In this document: one piece after another, positions 34,806 to 44,354 of the stretch | Layout of the letters: the number at the start of each line of letters is the position of its first letter | How positions within the stretch are numbered: the stretch's first letter is position 1 | From: Neorickettsia findlayensis | GTDB lineage: Bacteria; Pseudomonadota; Alphaproteobacteria; Rickettsiales; Anaplasmataceae | Reading direction: 5' to 3' | NCBI RefSeq assembly: GCF_009856525.1 | Contig: NZ_CP047224.1 | Location: forward strand, 372,001-436,000 | Length of the DNA: 64,000 nucleotides | Program-made: the position numbers and the translations under genes | The notes under the pieces: generated by a model | Told to the model about the DNA's origin: nothing | What the model saw: the letters and a program-made list of their open reading frames with translations, nothing else | Databases searched by the model: none

Positions 34806-36668
34806 ATGGAGAAAACAGAGCATAAGAACACTTATTCCTTTGGTGCGGACGCATCGAAGGTTTTAAATTTGGTCATACATTCTCTTTACAGGCATAAGGA
34901 TGTTTTTCTTAGAGAGCTCATCTCCAATGCATCTGATGCTCTGAATAAACTGCGTGAAGCATCTTATTTCGACCAGGAATTACTTGAAGATAACCCTGAG
35001 CTTGAGATTCTTGTCTCTCTTGATAAAGAGAAAAAAATATTAGAGATCTCCGATAACGGGATCGGAATGGACGAAAAAGAACTTGTGGAAAACTTGGGGA
35101 CGGTAGCTAGATCTGGGACTGAGAAGTTCTTGGCATCACTTAAAGATAAAAAAGTCGATTTGATAGGGCAGTTTGGGGTTGGATTTTATTCAGTCTTCAT
35201 GGTGGCAGATAAGGTTGAAGTGGAGACAAGAAAGGCAGGTACAAAAAAAGGTTATATTTGGGGATCCCGTGGAAGAGACAGTTTCTATGTTGATGAACTT
35301 GGTGGGGAGGTTCCTAGGGGAACAAAAATCAGAATCTATCTTAAAGACAATTCTGAAGAATTCTTGGACAAGTTCAAGCTAGAGCACGTTATTGTAACAA
35401 ATTCCAATCACATTGCCTTTCCAATATACCTGATTGATGAGAAGGGCGAGAAAGATCAGATTAATTCTGCGAGTGCTATATGGACGAAGAACAAAACTGA
35501 CATTACTGATGAAGAACATCAAAACTTCTTCCGCGATGTTGCACATGTTGGAGGAAAGCCGTGGATGATCATCCATAATAAAAATGAGGGAAGCATTGAG
35601 TATATAAACTTGCTCTACGTACCGTCCATAAAGCCGTTTGATCTTTATAATCCCGATAGGAGAACTTCCGTAAAACTATACATAAAAAAGGTTTTCATAA
35701 CCGAAGAGAATGTACAGTTAATTCCTCAATACTTGCGGTTTTTAAAGGGCGTGGTGGACTGTGCTGACCTCCCGCTCAATATAAGCAGGGAAACGCTTCA
35801 ATATAATAATGCACTTATTAAGATAAAGAAGTCCTTGACCAATAGAGTGCTTAATGAGCTTAGAAAAAGAGCAGACAGTAATCCTGATGAGTATATCTCT
35901 GGGTTTTGGAACAATTTTGGCGCTGTTTTAAAGGAAGGCCTCTGCGAGGCTATGCCAACGGATGAAAGGGAGCGTTTATTTGCTTTGTGTCGTTTCTATT
36001 CCTTAAAGAAAGAGAAGCTTATCAGTTTAGATGAGTATATACAGGATATGCATCCGGAACAGAAAGAGATTTACTGTCTAGGTAGTACAAGCTTGGAGAG
36101 TGCTAAAAATAGCCCTCAGCTCGAAGGCTTTGTTAGTCGTGGGTTGGATGTGTTGTTTTTTACTGACCCGGTAGATGATTTTTGGGTAAGTGTTTCTCAT
36201 GAGTATAAGTCGCATGATATTAAATCAATTACTAGATCTAGCATTGACCTTGATGCCTTTGCTGAACTCGAAAAAGCAGAACAGGAAGTCCAACAGCATC
36301 ATGATAAAGAGATAGATCGTTTGATAGCAAAAATGCAAGAAGTCTTGAAAGATGAAGTTGAGTCTGTGAGAATTTCGAAAAGACTCACTGAGAGTCCTGT
36401 ATGTCTTGCTGTTCCGGATGGTGCAATGGATATAAGAATGGAGAAATTTATGCTTGAGCAAAAGCAGCTTCATTCTAAGGCTAAGAAAATTTTGGAGATC
36501 AATACTTCTCACCCTGTGATTGCAAAAGTAATCGGGAAAGTCGATCTTCCTGAAGTAGAGGAATTAATATTTCTCCTCTATGATCAGGCATGTATTCTAC
36601 AAGGTGAGGAGGTGAGTAGTCCCATGAGAATGTCTAAGGCCCTAAACAAGCTGCTTTTGCTGACCTGA
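34806..36668 (+). CDS. htpG: Chaperone HtpG (Hsp90)
   Basis: An ATP-driven chaperone of the cytosol. The GHKL ATP site is complete: [43 protein letters not shown] and [21 protein letters not shown]. The middle domain has RYYLK-like segments with [17 protein letters not shown] supplying the catalytic Arg. The C-terminal dimerisation domain ends without a eukaryotic EEVD. At 620 residues it is full length. Confidence 0.95.
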   Translation: MEKTEHKNTYSFGADASKVLNLVIHSLYRHKDVFLRELISNASDALNKLREASYFDQELLEDNPELEILVSLDKEKKILEISDNGIGMDEKELVENLGTVARSGTEKFLASLKDKKVDLIGQFGVGFYSVFMVADKVEVETRKAGTKKGYIWGSRGRDSFYVDELGGEVPRGTKIRIYLKDNSEEFLDKFKLEHVIVTNSNHIAFPIYLIDEKGEKDQINSASAIWTKNKTDITDEEHQNFFRDVAHVGGKPWMIIHNKNEGSIEYINLLYVPSIKPFDLYNPDRRTSVKLYIKKVFITEENVQLIPQYLRFLKGVVDCADLPLNISRETLQYNNALIKIKKSLTNRVLNELRKRADSNPDEYISGFWNNFGAVLKEGLCEAMPTDERERLFALCRFYSLKKEKLISLDEYIQDMHPEQKEIYCLGSTSLESAKNSPQLEGFVSRGLDVLFFTDPVDDFWVSVSHEYKSHDIKSITRSSIDLDAFAELEKAEQEVQQHHDKEIDRLIAKMQEVLKDEVESVRISKRLTESPVCLAVPDGAMDIRMEKFMLEQKQLHSKAKKILEINTSHPVIAKVIGKVDLPEVEELIFLLYDQACILQGEEVSSPMRMSKALNKLLLLT

Positions 36669-36754
36669 AATGAGGTGGCCGCTTTGCGAGTATAGTCCAG
36701 TAGAAGCTGTTAGATACTGAGTTTTCTGGTAGCATTTTTTTAAGCTATTTTAAG

Positions 36755-36760
36755 TATAAT
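36755..36760 (+). promoter_or_regulatory. -10 element upstream of the ankyrin gene
   Basis: A perfect TATAAT at 36755-36760, with no strong -35 at the right distance (T-rich stretch 36735-36740). It would give a leader of about 100 bases before ATG 36869. Confidence 0.25.
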
Positions 36761-36868
36761 GGCACTTTGTCTTCTGGGTTGCCGTTTCCTTCTGGAGAGA
36801 GACGTGTTTGGCTGATTTGGTGTTTTGTTTTTCGTATCCAGGCGATTTTTTTTGCTTTATGGTGAGCT

Positions 36869-38092
36869 ATGCAGGGTCTATACAATAAACTTTTGGATGC
36901 TATCAGTGGTGGCAACTACTCTCTTTTTTCTCAACTCACTAAACGCGTTCAATTTGATTATTCGGGGGCTGCTTACGATGAGATGCCTCTTTTTAATGCA
37001 GTAATTTCTGCTATTTGTGTAGAAACTCCAAAAGACGAGAAAAGCATTACCGATTTGTCTGCTATACAGACACAAGAATCAGCCGCTGCGATTGCAGGAT
37101 TAAGGGCAAGAATAGGCGGTAGACAAGAAATTTTTATGGATTTATGTAAACACCTTCGTGTGAATAGCCTAATAAATTTTGCAGATTTTAAAAGTGGCCT
37201 CACACCGGTGCAAATTGCTTTAGATGCTAATAATCCTTCTCTTATAAATCAATTATTCGCGAATGGTGCACTGAGGACTGCTAAGTGTGATATCGATGGA
37301 GTTCCTGGTTGTACTTTGTTCATGAAAGCGCTGAATTGCGCCCATACTGGGGATTCTGTGGAAATGTTGAAAGCAGTTGCTCGTGGTACAGCTGATCTTA
37401 AATGCTTGGCTACGACGGGTAAAAGAGATAAGCAGATAGTAGGTGACTTATGCAACTATTTCCGCTCTCTTGCACTAAACTATGAAGAAGCATTAGCAGT
37501 GTTGGTATCCTCAAACTGCAATGGGGAAAACATATATCATATGATGCTTCAAAAAAGTGATAGTGAGGCTTTGCAATGGTTAAATAATCTTCTTTTATCA
37601 GAGAAACCGCTCATTGAAGAGGCGCAGGAGCTTCTGAATGGTCTAAATCTTTCAAGTAAATACAAAACACAAATTTTGCAAAGTGCTCGTTATGCGAATG
37701 ATAAGTTTGTTCGTAGAAGGAAAGCAGTGGGTGCAGCGGATGTGATATTCAATATGCCATGTGGGGGCCTTACTCCGATGGAATTTGTAGTGAGCAATAT
37801 ACCTTCTCAAAATGCTGAAGGGTTTGCTACGAATGCAATGATTAAAAGCAGTACAGGAAGTTCTTACGTCTCTCTTGCGGAAATAGTTGATGGTGGGGTG
37901 GATCCGTCTGGATTAATTAACCTCGCTGATGCAGTGTTACGTTGTGCTCCAGAGGCTATATGTGCGAAATTTTTTGATACTTGCTCTGGTCATGCTTTTT
38001 TGACAAAGCTTTGCGATTCTTATGAAAAACGTGATGGTGCTGTTACTGAAAAATCATTTATTGCTTTCTTAATCAAACATCGCTTTCCCTAG
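36869..38092 (+). CDS. Giant ankyrin-like protein, N-terminal part
   Basis: 407 residues. Degenerate ankyrin-type pairs of helices are visible, for example SGLTPVQIALDANNPSLINQLFANGAL (about 112-138). It stops at TAG right after CCC (38087-38092). The frame one base further on is open from 38073 through 38091 and joins the downstream 1,500-residue frame, giving FIAFLIKHRFP then SFLKFVEEGRLSVKDVL. The two frames read as one ankyrin solenoid. Ankyrin proteins of Anaplasmataceae are often type IV effectors. No signal peptide is seen. Confidence 0.75.
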   Translation: MQGLYNKLLDAISGGNYSLFSQLTKRVQFDYSGAAYDEMPLFNAVISAICVETPKDEKSITDLSAIQTQESAAAIAGLRARIGGRQEIFMDLCKHLRVNSLINFADFKSGLTPVQIALDANNPSLINQLFANGALRTAKCDIDGVPGCTLFMKALNCAHTGDSVEMLKAVARGTADLKCLATTGKRDKQIVGDLCNYFRSLALNYEEALAVLVSSNCNGENIYHMMLQKSDSEALQWLNNLLLSEKPLIEEAQELLNGLNLSSKYKTQILQSARYANDKFVRRRKAVGAADVIFNMPCGGLTPMEFVVSNIPSQNAEGFATNAMIKSSTGSSYVSLAEIVDGGVDPSGLINLADAVLRCAPEAICAKFFDTCSGHAFLTKLCDSYEKRDGAVTEKSFIAFLIKHRFP

Positions 38093-41000
38093 CTTCCTAA
38101 AATTTGTCGAAGAAGGTAGGCTCAGTGTTAAGGATGTCTTGCATGCGGTAGTTGAAAACCGTGATTCGAGCAAAATTACTGATTTTGTTAAGTACGTTCC
38201 GGTACAGCTTTGGGAGTCTGAAAATGGAGAGGGGTGTACTCCGTTGGAGGTCGCTATTGCAAATGATGACGCTGCTTGTGTTGCTGCGATTTGTCAAAGC
38301 TTAGAAGGTGCGTTAGCGTCTGCAAGCACTCAAGAGGAAATCGACGCCACCCAGGAGTGTATAGATAGGCTTCTTTCAAGGGTTAGTAAGCTATCTGGAG
38401 GAACGGTTTTGCACTTTGTTGCTGAAAAAGTTCCGCATCTGAGGGATGTAATTTTTAACTTGTCTTCCAATCTTGAGGCGTTGTTGAATATTAAGGATCG
38501 AAAGGGGCTCCTACCAGTTCACCATAACAAAAACCTTGGCGTTTTTTATGGACCTTTGTGTAAGCAGAAATACGGGGTGTCGGTTGCAGAACTAACAGCG
38601 AGTCAGATGAGTGATTTAGAAGAGAGTGTCGTACTTCACAGAAAAATCGCCGATGGAGATAAGTCTGTCCTAGAAAGGCTATTTTTAGAAGATGAATCCA
38701 ATGTATACAAACGTATAGATACTGTTGATGGTGCGAAAAGCATTCTTGAAGTGGCTGCTGAAAGCGGTAATTCGGATTTAGTCAAGTTTATTCTTCTTGA
38801 ACATAGGAAATTGCAGGAAAAAAGTAAAACTCAATGTGAAGAACTTAAGGCTGAAGTTGAAAAAATTACAGCTCTCCAGATTCCTGAAATGCAAGCAATG
38901 GTCAGTGATCTGGAAGCTAAAAGGGTCCTCCAAGAGGGGGTACAGCGTGCTAGATCTGATTCGATGTGTAGCCATGCTAATGCAACGGTATTGAGGGTGC
39001 TTAGTGTACAGGAACAGCAAGGTTGGCATCAAGATGTGCTAGATAGTGCTGATTTGCGTGAAGAAACGCTTGTTGCAGCACTTTTGGATAATGGTATAAA
39101 TCCGCTAGTTACAGCTGTGCAAAGTGGTAACAGCGCGGTTGCACAGAAAATATTGTCAGAGACCAAAGGATGCGTGAATGATGACCTCAAGGACAAGCTT
39201 ATCGAAAAGCAAGATGTTGCTGGACTTTTAAAGTATGGCTTTGGATCAGCTGTCCTATATGATGCTGAATATAGTCTAACTAGGGATCTTGGAAAGTATA
39301 AGGCAGAGTTTGATCCTTCAGCAGCAACTGTTGCGCTTGTACGTGAGGAAATGAATATTCTTAGAAAACAGGTTACCTCAAAGTTTGCAAATAAAGGTGC
39401 TCTGCTTACATATGCCCATGCTATCTCTATGGATACATCTGAAGCAGATAACATAAGAGATAAATTGAGTGGCTTTGAAGATGGAGACAAAGCGCTTGTT
39501 TCGGTATGTAGCCCAGATGGTCATAATATAGGCACCCTTATTGCTGCCTTTGGTAGCATTGCACAATGGCAGGCCTATGCAAACAAGTATAGCAAGCTAA
39601 AGGCTGCAGATAGTGGTGGTGTTTCTCCTGCAGTAAACGTGTCCGCTGAGGTGGGTAGTCCCCTACAGGTTGCGCTTCTGGCGAAGCACTTTGCAAATAG
39701 TGCCACGGAAAAAAGAAGGAGGGCATTTTTTTTTGATTATTTGGTGCAGCATTATTTAGATGATCTTTTTATTCCAAATGTGAATGGGGAGAATCTTTTG
39801 CACACGGCTGTTAGATGTAAGGATGCAGAGGCGATGGAGTCGATTCTGACGCATGCTGCTTCTGTAAGCACTCTTACTTTTTCCGCATTGAATCAACGTA
39901 ATGGGGCTGGTAGGACTGTTTTAGAGCTTGCTGTTTATATGAATAATGCTTCAGTGATTAAAGCAATACTTGCTACTGTTTTGGCACACCACGGAGCAGA
40001 TGCTGCTACTAGCCTACTTCTTCGATCTCGTCTTTTACACACTGCTGTGGCGATGAACAATGATGCGATGCTTAAGCTGATTGCAGGCATGCAAAAAATG
40101 CTTAATGCGATTACTGCTCCAGAGCAGGTGCTCTTACTAGAGAATCAAAAAGACTCACAAGATAGGGATCCGTTTGTTCTTGCTGTCGAAATGGGAAATC
40201 TTTCTGCTGTGAGAGTGATGCAAAATGCTGGACTGCAAATGAATGTAGAGAGTGTTAAAAAGGCAATTTTAGCTCTCCCGGCCAGCTTTGATCAGAATGA
40301 GTTAAAGGGATTCATTAAATGTCTCAAATTGAGTAAAGAAGATGCGGGTACGCTTCTTACTGAGCGTGAAAGACATTTAAGAGAAGCTCTTCCTTCGAAG
40401 TCAACTCCTGCTGTGGAAGTCAAAAGCGATAAAGAAAGAGAGGAGATTGTAGCTCAAGTGCGCCATTATGCAGAATCTGAATCCAAACTATTTAAAAAGC
40501 GGTCTTGTCACACGCATAATAGTGTTCTTTCCGAATTTCAACAAGGGTACAACGAGAGGGCTGCATCTTTAAAAGACGATATTACGAGTGGTAGGGTGGA
40601 TGCTGCCATTGCTAGCGTGCGTTCACATCCGGGTCTTATAGACTCTTCAGATGAGAGAAATGAAATTGTAAATGCAATACTGAGATCCAAGAATGTGCAA
40701 TTGGCTAAGATTGCCGTGCAGAGTTCGAATAAGTTCATAAGGAATTCTAATGGTGACAACTTGCTCGATTGTATTATAAAGGGAGCTAGTGATGAAACTT
40801 TAAGGGAATTGGTCACCGAATGTATGGTAACTGGTTATGGTATTGCTGAAGTTTCAGGTCAAGGTACAACTTCCTTTCAACTGCTGGAAGCGAGAAATCC
40901 TGTTCTTGCAGCGGAATTAAGAAGCACTTATGAGGAAGAAAATGCTAAAACAGGGGCTCTCATGCGTTGTTTGGAAGATGTTCTGCAATCCGCAAATGTC

Positions 41001-42632
41001 GGTGAGAAGTCGCGTGCAGCTTCCTTATTACTAGGGGAAATGAATTCTCTTCCCAAAGGTTATCATTTTCCTGTTTTTTCGCAGATGTTTTCACAAATAT
41101 CTAGTGAAAGTGTGCCTGGTGAGCACTCTTTGCTTACAAAACGTTTTGGTTTGCTCTGCTATCTTTTGAAGGGGGTTTCATACTTTGGAGAGAGAAACCC
41201 AGAGAACGGGGATACAGTTTTGCACATGTTGTTTAAGGTGCTTAGAACCGCTCCCTCAGCTACCACCGAGGTGCATGATGCTCTTAGTGCCATCCTTGCT
41301 AATAAGCATTTCTCTCCCGAATTGTTACTGGAAAAGAATTATTACGGTGTTTCAGCTTTGGATGTATTAGCAGGCACGAAGGGATCCGGGCAACTTTTAA
41401 CTATTATTAGGCAGGCCGTTCCAAGTTTTGCAGACAAAATTAGCTTTTCGAGAATGTTAATGCTTTCTGTGCTTGGGGCAGATTCAGTCGAAACTAGAGA
41501 GTTTTTGGAACATCATCAAGGTCCCCTACTAGATATTAATGCTGAGGATGAAGATGGTTATTCTAGCCTTGAGTGCGCCATCCTAAACAATAATATTCCT
41601 ATGTGCAAGCTTCTCCTTGAATATGGTGCGGAAATCAATACCGTCGATTCTTGTGGTCGCAATTTTCTTGATAAGATACTCGATCGTTCTCTCGAGACAG
41701 GTAGTCGACCTAGTCCTGAGATGGTGTCTTTCCTTGTAAGTAGAGGTATAGATTTGATCCATTCTAGTGGAGGTTTGAGTACTTTAGAACGATTCGAGAA
41801 GTTTGAGCGAAAAAGAGATCTTTGCCGCGCTCGTTTAGCTGTTCTAATGAATAAGACTGACCTCTGTCAGAGCGATTATACCGAACTGCGCTTTCTAATG
41901 AATGCGCAATTGGAGAATAATTACTGTCAAACTCTTCTTCAGGCTGAACTCGAGCGGGAACGAGTTAATAAAGAGGTAAGCGAGCAGGTTGCGAGTGCTC
42001 TATATACCGCAAGTGACAATATCTTGATCCGGAATGTTAGGTCACTTGTAAGTGCTCCATTCAGATTATCGAAAGAAAAGAGTACTGCAAGCATTGTTGG
42101 AGGTCTGTTGTGTGTCAAGATTGATGGTAATGCTACCGTTGATACTGATCAACTTTTTTCTTCTGCAAAGTCCAACGGGATACGGTGCAGTAGTTTATCG
42201 TTCAATAATGGTAGGAATATCGTTAAGGTAGAAAGAAGAGCGGATGGTTTGACAAACTATATTCCTCAAAGTGGGTGTGTTGTTGTCTCGGTTGAGGCGG
42301 CAATAAAAGGGAGCTACAAAACAGTTGACATACTCATGAGTAGTGATGGTTCCGTTTCTTTTGGTTCTAAAAAAAATGCTGATAAGTATGCTTCTCTTTT
42401 AAGGGAGGGTAAGCTTGATCTTTCTTCTTCAGGTGTATACGTTAATGGTACGCCACTTGAAAAAGCCATTGGTTCAGCGTCTCAAAAACCTATAGCATCT
42501 CAAGGAATTCATGAGGCGGCAAAAGCTTTGAAAGAGGCCGGTGCTTCAAGTGCGGAAGATGTTCATGCCCATCAGGGACAGGTACCGACTGGTGGAACGC
42601 AGCACGCTGCTGAGCGTGGGAGCGATATATGA
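38091..42632 (+). CDS. Giant ankyrin-like protein, main part (+1 frame)
   Basis: Open from 38073; as an independent gene its best start would be TTG 38139, with no clear ribosome-binding site. It has about 1,513 residues from the junction. Ankyrin-type repeats recur: NGENLLHTAVRCKDAEAMESIL, GRTVLELAVYMNNASVIKAIL, and near the C-terminal third INAEDEDGYSSLECAILNNNIPMCKLLLEYGAEINTVDSCG. A Lys/Glu-rich coiled-coil lies at about residues 220-265 of the 38139 frame. The last 250 residues are a beta-rich domain followed by a Ser/Gly/Ala tail. I infer a host-directed scaffold protein, with about 1,920 residues for the fused product. Confidence 0.75.
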   Translation, partial: SFLKFVEEGRLSVKDVLHAVVENRDSSKITDFVKYVPVQLWESENGEGCTPLEVAIANDDAACVAAICQSLEGALASASTQEEIDATQECIDRLLSRVSKLSGGTVLHFVAEKVPHLRDVIFNLSSNLEALLNIKDRKGLLPVHHNKNLGVFYGPLCKQKYGVSVAELTASQMSDLEESVVLHRKIADGDKSVLERLFLEDESNVYKRIDTVDGAKSILEVAAESGNSDLVKFILLEHRKLQEKSKTQCEELKAEVEKITALQIPEMQAMVSDLEAKRVLQEGVQRARSDSMCSHANATVLRVLSVQEQQGWHQDVLDSADLREETLVAALLDNGINPLVTAVQSGNSAVAQKILSETKGCVNDDLKDKLIEKQDVAGLLKYGFGSAVLYDAEYSLTRDLGKYKAEFDPSAATVALVREEMNILRKQVTSKFANKGALLTYAHAISMDTSEADNIRDKLSGFEDGDKALVSVCSPDGHNIGTLIAAFGSIAQWQAYANKYSKLKAADSGGVSPAVNVSAEVGSPLQVALLAKHFANSATEKRRRAFFFDYLVQHYLDDLFIPNVNGENLLHTAVRCKDAEAMESILTHAASVSTLTFSALNQRNGAGRTVLELAVYMNNASVIKAILATVLAHHGADAATSLLLRSRLLHTAVAMNNDAMLKLIAGMQKMLNAITAPEQVLLLENQKDSQDRDPFVLAVEMGNLSAVRVMQNAGLQMNVESVKKAILALPASFDQNELKGFIKCLKLSKEDAGTLLTERERHLREALPSKSTPAVEVKSDKEREEIVAQVRHYAESESKLFKKRSCHTHNSVLSEFQQGYNERAASLKDDITSGRVDAAIASVRSHPGLIDSSDERNEIVNAILRSKNVQLAKIAVQSSNKFIRNSNGDNLLDCIIKGASDETLRELVTECMVTGYGIAEVSGQGTTSFQLLEARNPVLAAELRSTYEEENAKTGALMRCLEDVLQSANVGEKSRAASLLLGEMNSLPKGYHFPVFSQMFSQISSESVPGEHSLLTKRFGLLCYLLKGVSYFGERNPENGDTVLHMLFKVLRTAPSATTEVHDALSAILANKHFSPELLLEKNYYGVSALDVLAGTKGSGQLLTIIRQAVPSFADKISFSRMLMLSVLGADSVETREFLEHHQGPLLDINAEDEDGYSSLECAILNNNIPMCKLLLEYGAEINTVDSCGRNFLDKILDRSLETGSRPSPEMVSFLVSRGIDLIHSSGGLSTLERFEKFERKRDLCRARLAVLMNKTDLCQSDYTELRFLMNAQLENNYCQTLLQAELERERVNKEVSEQVASALYTASDNILIRNVRSLVSAPFRLSKEKSTASIVGGLLCVKIDGNATVDTDQLFSSAKSNGIRCSSLSFNNGRNIVKVERRADGLTNYIPQSGCVVVSVEAAIKGSYKTVDILMSSDGSVSFGSKKNADKYASLLREGKLDLSSSGVYVNGTPLEKAIGSASQKPIASQGIHEAAKALKEAGASSAEDVHAHQGQVPTGGTQHAAERGSDI

Positions 42633-42938
42633 AAATGTCTAGGGTGGATAGTGTAGTATGTTGTGCATGGCAGGGCATGCAAGCCTTCTTACTCGAAAAG
42701 AGGAAGTGATATTTTTGACTGAGCATTGCCGTGTGGAACGAGCTTCTCGAGCCTGCTGAACTCGTTACTTTAAATAAGGTGGTAGAGTGTATAAGAACGG
42801 GGTTCTGTTTTAAGGGTCGTTGTTCGGGATTTCTGCTCCTTACATAATTGCCAAGATTGCGCTTTTATCTTATTTTTCCATCACGCTTTTAAAAATTATT
42901 GTTATCCGATCGTTTGCTGTAATTAAAAATCATAATTA
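42633..42938. other. Spacer between the ankyrin gene and lnt
   Basis: About 306 bases with no gene or clear repeat seen. It separates the two convergent transcription units; no strong hairpin-plus-T-run was found. Confidence 0.4.
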
Positions 42939-44354
42939 TCAAGAACAAAATCTAGTAAGGTTGTGGATGAGCGTACTATAAAGTGTCTTTTTTGGATGTT
43001 TTTTAGGTATCGCAATGTCTAGCACCCCTTCTGAGGAATAATCTATTTTTTCCAGTATTCTTCCATATGGGTCGATAACTGCGGAAATACCAGTAGTGGT
43101 TGATCTGACAAGTGGAAGTCCATATTCTATTGCTCTGATACGTGCCATTTGTAGATGTTGGTACCGTGCAGTGCTGTTTCCAAACCAACTATCATTTGTG
43201 AGGTTGACTATCCATTCAGCAGGCTTTTTTCGAGCAATAAAAGTGCTAAAAATACTTTCATAACAAAGTATTGGTGCTGCCTCGATGCTATCTAGCACTT
43301 TAGTATTATCGTGACCCGGAGTAAAACTGCTCATTCCATTAACAATCTTTTTTATTGGTATTATATTTTCAAGAGGTACGTACTCTCCAAATGGAATAAG
43401 TTTGACCTTATCGTAATACTCTGCGATGAGCCCGTTGCTAAGTACAAAAATTGAATTAAATAATGAATTATTATCTCTACGTGTTCCGGCAGCTATTAGA
43501 GGTTTTCCAAGAGCTTGGCTCACATAAAGCGTTATGTCTGTTTCAGGTCTCGAGAAAAGGAACGGCAATGATGATTCCGGCCACACGAAATAGGTGATTT
43601 TGATCGAAGGTCTAGACATACTTAATTGAAGGTACTTCTTGAGTACCATCTTTTGAAATTCGGTTGTCCAAACTTGCTGATGAGAGATATTTGCCTGTAC
43701 TATCCTGACGATTTTTGATGAGTATTGTGTTGGGTAAGTGCTCAAACGTCTAAGACCAAAGCAAAAAACCGATATGAATAAAATAATTGAACAAATAAAG
43801 TAGAGTCTGGCTTTTTTTGAATCCTTGAAAAGAAGTTCCCCAATCGAGCCAGAAAGAAATGTTGTAAATGCTGTAAGTCCAAAAATACCAAAAAGTGATG
43901 CTAGCTGAAGAAACTCTATATGATCCCATGAATAACCGATTAAATTCCATGGAAAACCACTGAAACACACTTCTCTTAGGTATTCGGATCCTGTTATTAT
44001 GAGAGAGAAGGTGAGTGGATTTTGTATTTTGATCGCCTTAAACAGCATAAAGGCGCAGGTAAAATAAAGAGAAAGAAAAATGGAGAGTACAATAGGAACT
44101 GGTATGATTAGCCACCATAAATTTTGTATATCTGTCGCTAATGCAAAAGCAATCCAATATAAAGAAGTCAGGAAAAAGGCACTTCCAAAATAGATAGAAA
44201 ACAAGAAGGTTTGTCTTATAGAGGAAGACAGCCTTAGTTGTTTATATACAAGTGCAAGTACAAAAATAAGAACGAATGTCAAGTGAAAGGGTGCAAACCC
44301 AAGCGTCATACACACTCCAAGGAGTATTGGTAAGTATTTTTCTGATACCTTCAT
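42939..44354 (-). CDS. lnt: Apolipoprotein N-acyltransferase
   Basis: Lnt adds the third acyl chain to the N-terminal Cys of lipoproteins in the inner membrane. Several membrane segments (residues 1-205) precede the nitrilase-like domain. The catalytic triad is visible: Glu in FVWPESSLPF, Lys in YYDKVKLIPFGEYVPL, Cys in PILCYESIF. At 471 residues it is slightly short. Its ATG overlaps the stop of the asmA-like gene by four bases (ATGA), so the two are coupled. It implies triacylated lipoproteins such as the one at 55.6 kb. Confidence 0.92.
   Translation of the reverse strand: MKVSEKYLPILLGVCMTLGFAPFHLTFVLIFVLALVYKQLRLSSSIRQTFLFSIYFGSAFFLTSLYWIAFALATDIQNLWWLIIPVPIVLSIFLSLYFTCAFMLFKAIKIQNPLTFSLIITGSEYLREVCFSGFPWNLIGYSWDHIEFLQLASLFGIFGLTAFTTFLSGSIGELLFKDSKKARLYFICSIILFISVFCFGLRRLSTYPTQYSSKIVRIVQANISHQQVWTTEFQKMVLKKYLQLSMSRPSIKITYFVWPESSLPFLFSRPETDITLYVSQALGKPLIAAGTRRDNNSLFNSIFVLSNGLIAEYYDKVKLIPFGEYVPLENIIPIKKIVNGMSSFTPGHDNTKVLDSIEAAPILCYESIFSTFIARKKPAEWIVNLTNDSWFGNSTARYQHLQMARIRAIEYGLPLVRSTTTGISAVIDPYGRILEKIDYSSEGVLDIAIPKKHPKKTLYSTLIHNLTRFCS

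Noticed and set aside
39029-39490. 153-codon minus-strand frame inside the ankyrin gene
   Set aside because: Ser-rich shadow of the sense frame; no motifs.
39725-39740. Run of T bases in the ankyrin gene as a second frameshift point
   Set aside because: The frame stays open on both sides and the protein reads normally across it.
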